A stretch of DNA of 64,000 bases from Salvia splendens (Eukaryota > Streptophyta > Magnoliopsida > Lamiales > Lamiaceae): NCBI RefSeq assembly GCF_004379255.2, contig NC_056034.1, forward strand, positions 35,591,262-35,655,261, given 5' to 3'. The notes below the pieces were generated by a model. That model saw only the letters and a list, made by a program, of their open reading frames with translations, had not been told where the DNA came from and made no database searches. Numbering within the stretch: position 1 is the first letter of the stretch; every line of letters starts with the position of its first letter. Shown in pieces: positions 23,493 to 34,475 of the stretch. The position numbers and the translations under genes were made by a program.

Positions 23493-26233
23493 TCAATTCG
23501 GTGTCTGGCCCCCGCGGGAGCCAAACTTTGGTGGCACCGTCGGCTGGGTCACCTTTGCTTTCTTACTGGCCGGCATCTCCGGCTTCTCTGGTCTGTCATC
23601 AGTGGGTCGGGGTATGGCTGTTCTCAGGATCACGGGTCTAGCAGAAGAGGGGGTGGTGTGAGGCCTCGGGCCTTGCGATGGCTTCTGCGCGGATACACTT
23701 CCTGGACTCGGCGTTGTAATGTTGCCGCTAGACCCAGGAATAATTTCTGATGTATCCGGGAACTTTTTGTGCAGCCATTTCAGCATTGTCGTCATTAAAG
23801 CAACACCCTCCGCCATCTTGTTGGTTTGCTTAGTTGACGAAGCCACCCAATCGGTGATACGTCCCCTCAGGACTGCGGCCTCTTCCCTGCTTCTTCCGAA
23901 TTCCCTTCGGATTTCGGTCATTTCCTTGCGTACCCCGTCGATTCCTTTCCTTACCTCCTCAACTTCTTTCTGCACTCCCTGAACCATTAGCCTGACTTCG
24001 TCCTCAGCGGCTTGATCCTTTACCTCCACACCATCGGGTTCCTGCTTAATTTGTGCCTCTGACTTACCGACCTCATAAAAACACACCTCCTTCCCTCGGG
24101 CGATCAGCAACCCCTTGTTGAAAAAGAAGTCGAAATTGAAGACTTCCGGAGCTGAGCACATTTTTACTTCACGGCAGGCCTTGCTGATTTTGATTACAAC
24201 GTTGCGCTGCAAATAGGCCCCGAGAAGATGGCACGTGTACAGATGCCTGGACGGGTTGGAGGTGACTTGATGGCAGGCCTGGGCTAACCAATAACCCAGA
24301 TGAACTCGTACTCCTGTAGCCATGCACCACGTAAAATATAGGTCGGCGGTCGTCAGGGCGTTGTTGGCAGTGCCCATCAAGTTGTAGCTGACAAAAGTTT
24401 GGGCGAATCGCAGGACCCGATTCTCTATATGGTGTGCCTTCGAAAAACTTGTTTTAAATTGACCCACTCTTGAGTGAGTCAAGAACTCCCACGCGCCTTG
24501 TGCCTGAAATCCTGGCGTCAACTTCGGCGGACCAACCATTCTGTCGTTCCACAGGCCCTCATCATCTTCTGTTCTCGTTAGCAAGCCCATCCGCAAGGTT
24601 CACTCCCGGATACTCATCCTATGTTCTTCATTAAAAAGCCTGAAAGTTATGGATTCTGTATCCAAGTCGGCAGTGGATTTGAACCGGAATGTGGAGAAGA
24701 ATTCACGGGCCGCGTCGACTGGAACTTCGAAAGTGTTGTGCTTTAGTAACCAATCAAAACCGATTGCATCTATAAACCCCCTGAACTCATCGTTAGAGCT
24801 AATATGTTTGAGCTCCGCCGGGTGGTACATCTTACCGGACTTCGCAACCTTTCCCTCAGCACTCTTTTCCTTGTATACGGCCACACGTTTTGGATCGTCA
24901 AATTTTTTCATATCGTCTAGCAGCTCCCTTGTAACCCAAATTTCCGTCGGCTCAAAGTTCAGAACATCTTCTTCTTGCTCCTCCTCTGAATCACTGGACC
25001 TGGCAGGACTCTCGGGCTCTGTGGCGTATGGTACCTTGGCGGGTGGAGGAAGTGGAGATTCAGTAGATTTCCCCCTCGCCTTCTTGGTCGAGGAGGAAGC
25101 AATTTGTTTCCCTTTCCTCTTCTTAGCCGTCGCGCGGCGCCCTTCCTCTTCACTCTCCCTACCACTCGGTCTGGGAGAGTCTTCCTGCTCAGACACGGCT
25201 GTCGCTAGGTCCAGCGTTTCCTTATCCTTTTGTTGTGCGGATTCGTCAATGTCATCAAGTATACTTCGACGTGTCCGTCTCCTTGTTCCCCTTAGATTTA
25301 GCTGCGAATCGGCCTCCTCAGGGACCTCAGTTAGATCCACTATCATGTTGAGTCTTGCATCAACAGTTTCTTGAGCATCCTCAGAATCGAGTGCTCCATC
25401 TTCCTCTGCTAATAATGGGGTTGCCCCCGCGATACAAACAGGGGTTTCCAACCCCTTAAGATTTCCTTCAGGTTGGGCATCAGTGCCCACAGACTTGTCG
25501 GGAGTCCTTCCCGCAACAACATCTTCCTCAGCAATTTGGGCTTCATCGCCCTCAACTACTTCTAGGGTTTCCCCTTCCACATCCTTCTCAGAAATTAGGG
25601 CGGCTTCGCCCACTTGAACATCATCACCATCAACAACGGCATCCTTCTCAACAGACGCCTCCAGAACAGGGGTTCCCCCCTCAGCATCCTTACTAACAGT
25701 GATAGCGGTGTCCTCAACTACCGCCACAAGAACATTTACCCCCTCAACAACACTCTCCACTAAGCCCACAGCAGAAATATCATCACCTCCATCCTTTAAA
25801 ACGGGGATTTCCCTCTGAGAAGCAGAAACTAACCTGGGTTCACTTACGGCCAATAAATTCAGTCCCGCGGCCAGATCTGTCTCTACCTCGCGAATTTCCG
25901 CAATGGAAGGTTCTGGAACGGCGGGTATTGTAATGTCCTCCGGCCTGGTGGTGGTTTCTGGGACTGTGTCCTGTGCAGAGGTGGTTTCTTTCTGAATATG
26001 GTAGCAGCCTCCGGTGCGGTTTCTTGTACAGCAGTGGGCGGTGTCTCGACAGCTTCCGGTTGTGTCACGGTGGTTGTTGGACCGGCTGGCATGGTTTGTC
26101 CCATTGCGAACATCGCGAACGCCTGCATCGCTTTATCGGCCCCTCCGAACTTCTGAAATAGTTCATTCATAAACTCCGCCGCACTCTTCTCGGCGGATCC
26201 AGAGGCGCTGCTAGCTTCTTGTTTGTTACCCAT
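23493..26233 (-). pseudogene. Athila env-position ORF ('putative plant transposon protein'), broken
   Basis: It is read on the minus strand from an ATG at 26233 (MGNKQEASSASGSAEK). A long acidic, low-complexity region follows (rich in E, V, D and A), with a basic patch KKRKGKQ and a Ser/Pro-rich part. The conserved globular domain contains FRGFIDAIGFDWLLKH, FNEEHRMSIRE, NDRMVGPPKLTPGF, RVLRFAQTFVSYN, GVRVHLGYWLAQ and LGAYLQRNV. The C-terminus has a heptad-like coiled coil (KEVEEVRKGIDGVRKEMTE) and a Pro-rich tail. This domain is known from the env position of Athila elements; its function is not established. Two breaks are seen: a one-base frameshift near 25995, and a TGA at about 24600 where the family has Trp. 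Between them the frame is otherwise open. Confidence 0.85.
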
Positions 26234-26836
26234 GGTATTCTGCAGAAATTTTTGAAAAGAAATTTGTGCGAAATTTGCAGATTAGGGTTAGAAAGAGAGA
26301 GAGCGAAATTTGGGGTTTTTTGATTTGAGAGAGAGAATATTTGGAGAGAGAATGAGTAAAGAGAAGATAAGAATGCCAAAACCGATTATAGTGTAGGCAT
26401 GGGAGAGGACATCTTTCTTTTGCAGGCGGTGGCAGGTGGTGACGCTAGCGACCGTACGCCTCCCCATAAAGTGCCATGTGAAATCCGAACCGGTGCCAAT
26501 TCCCTCCAAAACTCATTTACCCCACAATTCCTTGCTCAAGTAAATCCCTACTGCCAAAACACACTAAAAGAAAACATCAAACTAAAAAGAATGAAACGCC
26601 AAACTCCCCGGGCCTAGGATATGACAGCATCAAAATCATTCCCGATGGGTCTGGTGTTTCGAAAATATTTTTGAAAAATTTTTATTTTTATTTTTATTTT
26701 TTTTTTAAAAGAAAGCAATTAAATATTTACAAAATTTGTTTTTAAGTGTTCTCAAAATTTCCTGGATCAGGGTATGGTCAAACTTTTAAGTGCTAGACCC
26801 AGGAGATATTCTAAGAACACTTCCTTCCTAGACTGG
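26234..26836 (-). other. Spacer between Athila pol and the env-position ORF
   Basis: About 600 bp without a supported gene. It includes a T/A-rich low-complexity stretch (26669-26750), GA-rich sequence just before the env-position ATG, and the phrase 'cctaggatatgacagcatcaaa', all consistent with a leader or intron-like region for a spliced subgenomic transcript. No splice site could be proven. Confidence 0.45.
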
Positions 26837-29800
26837 TTAGGTGATATCAAAGAGTGCGCGTAGTGGCACTTCGTCCACTACACACAACTCCGAGCTATCC
26901 CTAAAGACCTTTATCCTATGTCCATTGACAAGAAAGGGTATGGAATTTGGTGCACTTCCCTGGATTTCAACTGCTCCGTTTGCTCGAAGTCCCACGATGA
27001 TGTAAGGCCCAATCCATTTAGACTTTAACTTTCCAGGCATCAACTTGAGCTTGGATTGAAACAAAAGGACTTTCTGTCCTACCCTGAGTTCCTTGCCCCG
27101 GAGATTTTTATCATGCCAAAGCTTAGTTTTTTCCTTATACCACATGGCAGATTCATAAGACTCAAGCCGTAACTCTTCCAGTTCCTGGAGCTGCATCTTC
27201 CTCTCTTCTTCACAAGCCTGCGGGTTCATGTTGATCTCTTTGACCGCCCAGTATGCTCTGTGTTCGATTCCCACGGGCAAGTGGCACATTTTTCCGAATA
27301 CCAACCTATATGGTGACATACCAATAGGTGTCTTATAAGCTGTCCTATAAGCCCATAATGCATCATCCAGTCTCTTACTCCAATCCTTCCTAGACGGGTT
27401 CACCGTTTTTTCGAGAATGGCCTTTATCTCCCTATTTGATATTTCTGCCTGGCCGTTGGACTGAGGATGATAAGGTGTAGACAACCTATGGTGGACTCCG
27501 TATTTCTTCATGAGAGCCTCTATTGTACGGTTCTTAAAATGGGTTCCTTGGTCTGAGATGACAGCCCTAGGGATTCCGTACCTGTTGAAAATGTTAGATC
27601 GCAGAAATTTGGCTACTTCTACAGCTTCGCAGGAGGTCGTAGCTTTTGCCTCTATCCATTTCGAAACGTAGTCCACCGCCACAAGTATGTATGTATTCCC
27701 ATATGAAGATGGAAATGGACCCATAAAGTCCATACCCCAAACATCGAAAATCTCACAAACAATCACCGGGACTTGTGGCATTTCGTCCCTTCTAGAAATT
27801 CCTCCGGTCTGCTGACACCTTTCGCAATTCTGGCAGAATTCGAATGCATCCTTGTGTAATGTCGGCCAGTAGAAACCACTGTCTAAAACCTTCCTTGCAG
27901 TCTTCCTAGGTCCAAAGTGACCCCCACAAGCTAGAGCATGGCAATGATTCAGCACATCCATTTGCTCCCACTCCGGAATGCATCTCCTAATTACCTGGTC
28001 AGCTCCCATTTTCCACAAATACGGATCGTCCCAAAAGTAGTATTTGGCTTCACTTTTTAATTTCATCTTCTGGGCCCGGGAAATTTCGTCGGAGCTGGGC
28101 ACTTCTTTAGTGACCAAGTAATTTGCTAGGTCAGCGAACCATGGTTCTGCATTCGTCTGGCATTTCCCTTTTTCAGCACCTCCTGGACCTGTCGCTGCCA
28201 TTACTTCTTCAAAATCGATAGGTCTAGGAGAATCGTTAAGATAATAAAGATGTTCTTCCGGGAACGCATCAGGTATTGCTTCATCCGTCTCACCTTGGTG
28301 AATGCGACTCAAGTGATCAGCCACCTTGTTCTCCGTTCCCTTCTTGTCTCTGACTTCCCAGTTAAACTCCTGTAACAGTAACACCCAACGGATCAACCTT
28401 GGCTTAGACTCCTTCTTTGCCAGTAAGTACTTTATCGCAGCGTGATCTGTGAAGACTATCACCCTTGACTCGAGCAGATATGGTCGGAATTTTTCAAAAG
28501 AGTACACGACTGCCAACATTTCCTTCTCCGTGGTGTCGTAATTTTTCTGGGCTTGATTTAGCGTTTTTGACGCATAGAAAATCACGTAACTTTTTCCGTC
28601 AACTCTTTGACCTAGCACCGCCCCTACTGCATAGTCACTCGCATCGCACATGATTTCAAACGGCAAACCCCAATCAGGTGCTCTGATGATGGGGGCAGAT
28701 ACTAATCTGTCCTTCAGCAGCTGAAAAGCCTTAATGCACTCCTCATTAAAAACAAACTCAACATCGTTGTGCAACAGATGAGTGAGTGGCTGAGCAATTT
28801 TGGCAAAATCCTTTATGAATCTCCTGTAGAATCCTGCGTGACCTAGGAATCCCCTTACCTCCTTTTGATTTGTCGGGTGGGGCAGTTTTGATATCACGTC
28901 CACTTTTGCTTGGTCCACCTGTATGCCCTTTTCCGATACTACATGCCCTAGGACAATTCCTTCAGGGACCATGAAGTGGCATTTCTCGAAATTCAAGACC
29001 AAGTGCTTCTCTTGACATCTTTTCAGTACTACATCCAAGCTCGCCAGACATGAATCAAATGAATCCTCGTATACAGTGAAGTCATCCATAAAGATTTCAA
29101 TGCAATCTTCCAGCAGGTCTGAGAAAATACTCATCATACACCGTTGAAAAGTGCCTGGTGCATTGCAAAGGCCAAACGGCATTCTCCGATATGCATACGT
29201 TCCGAACGGACACGTGAAAGTTGTCTTCTCCTGGTCCTCAGGGTCCACGTAAATTTGGAAATACCCACTGTATCCGTCCAAGAAACAGAAATATTGCTTG
29301 CCTGCTAATCTCTCCAGCATCTGGTCAATGAACGGAAGGGGAAAATGGTCTTTCTTGGTTGCCTCGTTTAATTTTCTGTAGTCAATGCACATCCTCCAAC
29401 CGGTGACTAGCCTGGTCGGTACCAACTCATTCTTGTCATTCTTGACAACCTGGATTCCCGACTTTTTGGGTACCATATGTACTGGGCTAACCCATTCACT
29501 GTCTGGTATGGAATAAATGATTCCTAGGGATAGCAGCTTCAATACCTCCTTCAACACCTCTTCCCTCATATTGGGATTCAATTTGCGTTGAGGGTCTCTG
29601 CAGGGTTTCGCTCCTTCATTTAGTCGAATGTGATGCATGCACAGATCAGGGCTAATCCCCACCAAGTCAGAAAGTGTCCAACCAATAGCGTTCTTGTTCC
29701 TTCGGATGACTTTCAGCAGCTCCTCTTCCTGTTCCTTGATCAAGTTGCTGTTGATAATCACCGGAAAAGTCTCATTCGCCTCAAGGTAAGCATACTTTAG

Positions 29801-31210
29801 GCCTGGCGGAAGTGTTTTCAACTCCTTCTTGGGAACATCTTTTTCCTGAGGCAAGGGGTTCTTTTCTGCTGCTCCAGTCGTCGTCCCCTTAGTCGATCCA
29901 GGAAGATCTTCCTTGCTTGCCCCATAAAGTGTCTCCCTCGATCTGGTTAGCTCGGGCTTGGTGCAAAACTCCAGAATTGCTTCTGCTAGCTCTTCATCCG
30001 ACAACTTGCTCGTATTCATTGCTTGGCACCAACTGGCCACTTCCCTATCAACAGCATGACTCATCTCTGAGTTCTCAATCTGTCCCTGCATTAATTCAGT
30101 CTCGAGGTATTCCTGGACCAAGGGGTTAATGACATCTACGGAATGCAAATTTTCAACATCAAGTGGCTTCTTCATTGCCTCATCTATGCTGAATGTATAT
30201 TTATCCCCATTGTAATCGAGACAGATAGTACCATCAAAGACATCAATGATAGTCTTAGCGGTTCGCAAGAAAGGTCTCCCCAATAATACTCCGCCAGACT
30301 CTTCAGACTCATTATCGCTCATCTTAATCACATGGAAGTCAGCCGGGTACAGGAAGTCGTGTACCTTGACTATTACATTCTCGAGCACTCCTTCAGGGCA
30401 GATGCATGACCTGTCCGCCAATTGGATCACAACCTTCGTATCCACCATACCTACTCTCACTAACCTCTTGTATATGGACAGGGGTAACACATTTATGGAT
30501 GCTCCCAAGTCACACATAGCATGCTCAATTTTTACATCGCCGATAGAAATGGGCAAAGTGAACATACCCGGGTCATTGCATTTCGAGGGCATCCTCCGCT
30601 TCTGAATCACCGCGGACACATTCTCGCCTATCAAGATTTTTCCACTAGGTCGAGCCTTCCCAGCTATAAACTCCTTGATGAATTTGCTGAAAACTGGCAT
30701 TTTCAAAGCCTGTAAGAAGGGTAGATTTATCTCCAGTTTCCCGAAAATATCCATAAGATCCACTGGCTCATCCCTCTTTTTCTTTGCCTCTCCTCGGTTC
30801 GGGAAAGGTTTTGGTCGTTTCCCGGTTCCGAAACATTCACCTGCTGAAGATTTATCAACTCCTCTGTTCTCTACCAATTCCGGCTCTGGATCTAGGAAAA
30901 AGGGTTCGATTGTCCTGGGCAACTGTTTCTCTAAATCTCCTGCCCGAAGTTCATCTCTAACCGCAGGGTTGCTCTCAACCGAGTCCCTTGATTCAGTGGT
31001 TGTATCCTCTATTCCCTTATCCTTAATGGGGGTCGTGACCTCTCTGTACCTCATGACCGGCCCTTCGTACTCCTTCCCAGATCTTAGTGTGATCTGGCTA
31101 ATATTGGCTCTGTCAGGTGGTCTTACTGATGCAGGAACCTTGCCCTCGTTTCCCCGCATATCACTCAAGGAAGTAGCTATTTGAGACAACTGTTTGGCCA
31201 ACATATCCAT
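26837..31210 (-). CDS. pol: Athila pol polyprotein (protease, RT, RNase H, integrase)
   Basis: The frame is open for 1457 codons from the Met at 31210. Aspartic protease: DLGAS at residues 234-238, with LLGRPFL near 309. Reverse transcriptase: about 570-740, including [21 protein letters not shown] and the catalytic FMDD at 707-710. RNase H: about 850-970, starting [15 protein letters not shown]. Integrase: an HHCC zinc finger ([12 protein letters not shown] near 1089-1132), then the catalytic triad Asp1161 (GMDFMGPF), Asp1220 (ISDQGTHF) and Glu1256 (NGQAEISN), and a C-terminal [13 protein letters not shown] segment. All catalytic residues are present. It is in the same frame as gag: the gag TAA at 31226-31228 is followed by five codons and then this Met. 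So it is probably one gag-pol ORF with a nonsense mutation rather than a separate gene. Confidence 0.96.
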   Translation of the reverse strand: MDMLAKQLSQIATSLSDMRGNEGKVPASVRPPDRANISQITLRSGKEYEGPVMRYREVTTPIKDKGIEDTTTESRDSVESNPAVRDELRAGDLEKQLPRTIEPFFLDPEPELVENRGVDKSSAGECFGTGKRPKPFPNRGEAKKKRDEPVDLMDIFGKLEINLPFLQALKMPVFSKFIKEFIAGKARPSGKILIGENVSAVIQKRRMPSKCNDPGMFTLPISIGDVKIEHAMCDLGASINVLPLSIYKRLVRVGMVDTKVVIQLADRSCICPEGVLENVIVKVHDFLYPADFHVIKMSDNESEESGGVLLGRPFLRTAKTIIDVFDGTICLDYNGDKYTFSIDEAMKKPLDVENLHSVDVINPLVQEYLETELMQGQIENSEMSHAVDREVASWCQAMNTSKLSDEELAEAILEFCTKPELTRSRETLYGASKEDLPGSTKGTTTGAAEKNPLPQEKDVPKKELKTLPPGLKYAYLEANETFPVIINSNLIKEQEEELLKVIRRNKNAIGWTLSDLVGISPDLCMHHIRLNEGAKPCRDPQRKLNPNMREEVLKEVLKLLSLGIIYSIPDSEWVSPVHMVPKKSGIQVVKNDKNELVPTRLVTGWRMCIDYRKLNEATKKDHFPLPFIDQMLERLAGKQYFCFLDGYSGYFQIYVDPEDQEKTTFTCPFGTYAYRRMPFGLCNAPGTFQRCMMSIFSDLLEDCIEIFMDDFTVYEDSFDSCLASLDVVLKRCQEKHLVLNFEKCHFMVPEGIVLGHVVSEKGIQVDQAKVDVISKLPHPTNQKEVRGFLGHAGFYRRFIKDFAKIAQPLTHLLHNDVEFVFNEECIKAFQLLKDRLVSAPIIRAPDWGLPFEIMCDASDYAVGAVLGQRVDGKSYVIFYASKTLNQAQKNYDTTEKEMLAVVYSFEKFRPYLLESRVIVFTDHAAIKYLLAKKESKPRLIRWVLLLQEFNWEVRDKKGTENKVADHLSRIHQGETDEAIPDAFPEEHLYYLNDSPRPIDFEEVMAATGPGGAEKGKCQTNAEPWFADLANYLVTKEVPSSDEISRAQKMKLKSEAKYYFWDDPYLWKMGADQVIRRCIPEWEQMDVLNHCHALACGGHFGPRKTARKVLDSGFYWPTLHKDAFEFCQNCERCQQTGGISRRDEMPQVPVIVCEIFDVWGMDFMGPFPSSYGNTYILVAVDYVSKWIEAKATTSCEAVEVAKFLRSNIFNRYGIPRAVISDQGTHFKNRTIEALMKKYGVHHRLSTPYHPQSNGQAEISNREIKAILEKTVNPSRKDWSKRLDDALWAYRTAYKTPIGMSPYRLVFGKMCHLPVGIEHRAYWAVKEINMNPQACEEERKMQLQELEELRLESYESAMWYKEKTKLWHDKNLRGKELRVGQKVLLFQSKLKLMPGKLKSKWIGPYIIVGLRANGAVEIQGSAPNSIPFLVNGHRIKVFRDSSELCVVDEVPLRALFDIT

Positions 31211-31225
31211 TGCTGCCTTCTGTTC

Positions 31226-32854
31226 TTACTGCGCATCCTGAAGCTTGTGGACCACATCATTGTTCGACTGTAAATTGTTCTGAATGTGCTGTTGGGAACT
31301 GACGAGGTCGTGAACCATCTCATCAAGGTTCCTTGGTCTAGAGCTTGGCTGACTGGGATCTGGCCCTATATTCTGGATTGTTCCACTTCCTTGGCCTGGG
31401 CGAATGTGCCCTTGACCTCCTGGATTGTTGTTGAAATTACTTCCTTGACCTGGGTAAGGTGCTTTGGCATTCCTTTGATGTGGTGGTACATAAGAGTTCC
31501 CTTGATAATTCTGATTCTTGTCTCCCCAGGTCGAGTGATCTCCTTGGTTACGGTTATTCCAATTTCCTTGCCCCTCATGATTTCTCCAGTTACCCTGCCT
31601 CTCGGGCTGCGGTGCGGACTGTATACTCAATTGGGGTGCTAGCTGGCTTTGCTCATTTTCAGACCATCTAAAGTTCGGGTGATTTCTCCAGGGTGCATCT
31701 CTTTGTCTTCCTTGGTTCCAACTTCCATCAGGATTCCAACTTCCCATCGCGTTCGCCTGGGCCTGGTAACCACCTTCCTGAGGTCCGTAATATTGCTGGA
31801 GTTGATTATCTCCTGGACCTAACATCTTAGCCGTTTCCTTTAGTGCGGCTGTATTAGTCCTTTCGATAGCATTCAGCAAGGCTTTCTCCAGCCTATCAAT
31901 CCTTGCTTCAACTTTGTCATCCTCCAGCTCCCTCAATGCATTCGCAGAGCCTCTTCTCACAGCATTCCTCGTGCTGTCATACGCCTTCTTGGCGTCGATT
32001 AATCTTCCCAAAATCTCTCTTGCCTCGCTTCCTCTCTTCCTTGTAAAATTCCCCCCGCTCGAGGAGTTCATCAAATCCTTAGACTCGGGAGTTGCCCCTT
32101 CATAAAACAGAGAGTATGTCTCCGCCTCTATCATCCGATGATTCGGGCACGCGTCCAGCAATCCCTTGAACCTTGACCAGTATTGGCTCAATGACTCATC
32201 GTAATCCTGCTTGCATTCCACTATCTCCTTCTTCAGAGCGTTCGTCTTGTTGGATGGAAAGAAGTAATCTAGGAATTCCAATTTAAAGTCCCTCCAGGTG
32301 CGGATAGAATCAGGGGGTAATCTCAACAACCATGTATTTGCCTCCCCCTTTAGAGTGAAAGGAATCGCGCGCAAGCGATAGTCCTCCTCTGTCGCATCAT
32401 TAGGCCTCTTTTGAATGCCACACAACTTGCTAAACTCGTTCAAAAACTCGTACGGGCATTCACTCCTTCGCCCAGAAAATGTTGGCAAGACGCCTAACAC
32501 ATTCGTTTTGATCTCAATAGATTTCTGACGTGGGTTCATCACTATTGCATGCGCTGGCTCTCCATCGAGATGAGCCGTTAGTGACCCTATTTCTGGATCT
32601 GGGTCTGCTACGTGCGCCATCTCAACTTCCTCTTCCTCCCCTGTTTCCGACTCTGTTTCTGATTCTGGTGGGGACTCCGGATCCTTTCGTCCTGAAGATT
32701 CCCAGGATTCGTCACTCAAAAACTCAGTCGGGAACGGATCTCCCGTCGTGAACCCTGATCTGGTAGTTACGGTGGAGGCTGTATCCTTGATCTTCCAAAC
32801 GGACTGACCGTGTTTCCAACCAGACGAGTTACTCCGGTAGAAGCTCCTGCTCAT
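31226..32854 (-). CDS. gag: Athila gag polyprotein
   Basis: 542 codons from the ATG at 32854 (MSRSFYRSNSSGWKHGQSVW). There is an acidic N-terminal region (ESETESETGEEEEVEM). The retrotransposon gag core lies around residues 105-240, with GRRSECPYEFLNEF, WLLRLPPDSI, WRDFKLEFLDYFFP, QYWSRFKGLLDACPNH and LFYEGATPESKDLM. It ends with a Gln/Asn/Gly-rich tail (WNPDGSWNQGR, NWNNRNQGDHS). No CCHC knuckle is visible, as is usual for Athila. The TAA stop at 31226-31228 interrupts the phrase [15 protein letters not shown], which continues in frame into pol. Confidence 0.94.
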   Translation of the reverse strand: MSRSFYRSNSSGWKHGQSVWKIKDTASTVTTRSGFTTGDPFPTEFLSDESWESSGRKDPESPPESETESETGEEEEVEMAHVADPDPEIGSLTAHLDGEPAHAIVMNPRQKSIEIKTNVLGVLPTFSGRRSECPYEFLNEFSKLCGIQKRPNDATEEDYRLRAIPFTLKGEANTWLLRLPPDSIRTWRDFKLEFLDYFFPSNKTNALKKEIVECKQDYDESLSQYWSRFKGLLDACPNHRMIEAETYSLFYEGATPESKDLMNSSSGGNFTRKRGSEAREILGRLIDAKKAYDSTRNAVRRGSANALRELEDDKVEARIDRLEKALLNAIERTNTAALKETAKMLGPGDNQLQQYYGPQEGGYQAQANAMGSWNPDGSWNQGRQRDAPWRNHPNFRWSENEQSQLAPQLSIQSAPQPERQGNWRNHEGQGNWNNRNQGDHSTWGDKNQNYQGNSYVPPHQRNAKAPYPGQGSNFNNNPGGQGHIRPGQGSGTIQNIGPDPSQPSSRPRNLDEMVHDLVSSQQHIQNNLQSNNDVVHKLQDAQ

Positions 32855-32940
32855 GCACTACAAAGAAAACGAAAAAAAAACAGTAAATTAAAATTATTCG
32901 TACCAACTACTCTAAGCACTAACACAAAGTACGCCATCCA

Positions 32941-32958
32941 TCCCCGGCAACGGCGCCA
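32941..32958 (-). promoter_or_regulatory. Primer-binding site, tRNA-Asp type
   Basis: On the minus strand, just inside the 5' LTR, lies TGGCGCCGTTGCCGGGGA. This is complementary to the 3' end of plant tRNA-Asp(GTC), ..TCCCCGGCAACGGCGCCA, over all 18 bases. It is separated from the LTR by two bases. Confidence 0.93.
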
Positions 32959-32960
32959 TT

Positions 32961-34475
32961 TGAAAGCGTATGAAAGTAACAGAGAGGCTCTTTCGTACGT
33001 ATGCACAGAAATTGATCAATGCAAGCGCTCGGTCAAGACACCATGCTTCTTAAGTCCACTGGAGCACAGGGTCCAGGAACTCAAGAGAACATACAGTGCT
33101 TCAGTCGTTGGGCACTCTCAACTCCCCTTTCAAAAAATAATATAAATCCCTCAACCCGAATACTATGAATTAGTATAGGGAAGTGGGGTCGATCCCACAG
33201 AGATGGACTCGCAAAGTAGTGCTCAGAGGCTTTGGACAAACAAATGGCTGCTGCCACGCAAAAGGGTTGAGAATTTTAAACTAACTCTAGACCTAGGCAG
33301 GAAATGTAAATGCTAGACCTAGGACATATTAAACTTGTAAATTCAGACTTCAACAGCAAGAAACATAACCACTTCCTAGACAGTGTAAACAACTACCTAA
33401 TCTAGCTAAACAGAAGATAACTGAAAGTGGGGACCATAATTCCAAAAGTGGCAAGTACGGAAAAAAAACTGCAGATAACAAACTCTGACGCTAGCTCGCA
33501 GCGAAATGTATCCTCTCAACCGAATTAAACTTGCAGATGAACAAAACAGAGCACAAAGCGAGATTCGAATAGAATATAGAAATTTGGTCGTCGGAAACTT
33601 GCCACAAAACGGAAACACATCAGATCTGCGTACACTAGACGGAATGAAAGAAAAACTCGTAAACTAAGCATGAAAATCAGATCGAAACTACTCAGATTCA
33701 CGTCAGAATACTTGATCCACTCCGGATCCAAGACATCCGAACCCAACAACCAACAAATCCAGCAAATCCAACCAAAGTTCTTCCACAATCCAACTCCAAC
33801 TTCCCAGATCTGACCATTAACCTATAATAACTCAGAAAACAGCTGCGAAACGCATCCAACTCAGACAATTTAAAACACCAAAATCTCAATAAACGAAGCA
33901 ATCAAACTAGAAATCAACACAATCACCATAACGGAAAATCAAACTTGCATTTAAACCAGAAACTATTTGGTGAAAACAGAGAACCGAGCTTCGAACAACG
34001 AAGCTCGGCAGAGTAAGTAAAATACGGAAAGCGGAAAATAAATTGTTTCTTCGCTCCTAACAAGAGCGGTGTTACACCATATCGGAAGCTAAGATGAAAC
34101 CCGAACGTGTGAACTGAGATCTCCTCAAACTAGTATCAAGTGTGTGTGTGGGAAAGTGAACTAGGCAACAAGCTGTGGTGAGGTCTCCACCGAGAAGATC
34201 CCTCCAGCTTGCATGCTTCTGTCTTTTATAGATGCGGACATAGCCATTGAGTCTTCGTAGAAATCCCTATTCTACCCTTCAACTCTAGAGCTTCCTCCGT
34301 CGAGCAATTCTCTTCATAATCGTTCACTAAATCGCCAGTTCCTCGACCTTGTGATTTTTTTGTCTTCTTTCTTGGACCTGGCGAATTCCTTTACACACCT
34401 GGCTTTAAACGTGCGTTAGCCCCAGTAAAATCACGAATTAAATCCCTAGACCCATGCATGAAATTAGCCTTATCA
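32961..34475 (-). repeat. 5' LTR of the Athila element
   Basis: 1515 bp, TG..CA ends, nearly identical to 20698-22212. It should hold the promoter for the minus-strand retroelement transcript. No TATA box was assigned with confidence. It abuts the target duplication GTGCT at 34476-34480. Confidence 0.96.

Larger units (their letters stand above)
20698..34475 (-). mobile_element. Athila-type Ty3/gypsy LTR retrotransposon, nearly intact
   Basis: The element is 13,778 bp with the 5' LTR on the right. Both LTRs are 1515 bp, start TGAAAG and end TTATCA. The target duplication is GTGCT at 20693-20697 and 34476-34480. Order in transcription: LTR, tRNA-Asp primer site, gag, PR-RT-RNaseH-IN, spacer, env-position ORF, long non-coding tail, LTR. 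The two LTRs differ at about seven positions counted by eye (about 0.5 percent), so the insertion is recent. Breaks: one in-frame TAA between gag and pol, and a frameshift plus a TGA in the env-position ORF. Confidence 0.96.

Noticed and set aside
24649..25374. Long plus-strand open frame of 241 codons, Ser-rich
   Set aside because: It is antisense to the Athila env-position ORF; the Ser/Leu-rich composition is the mirror of its acidic coding strand.
32941..32958. Piece of a genuine tRNA-Asp gene
   Set aside because: Only the 3' 18 bases match; it is the primer-binding site of the Athila element and no tRNA body follows.
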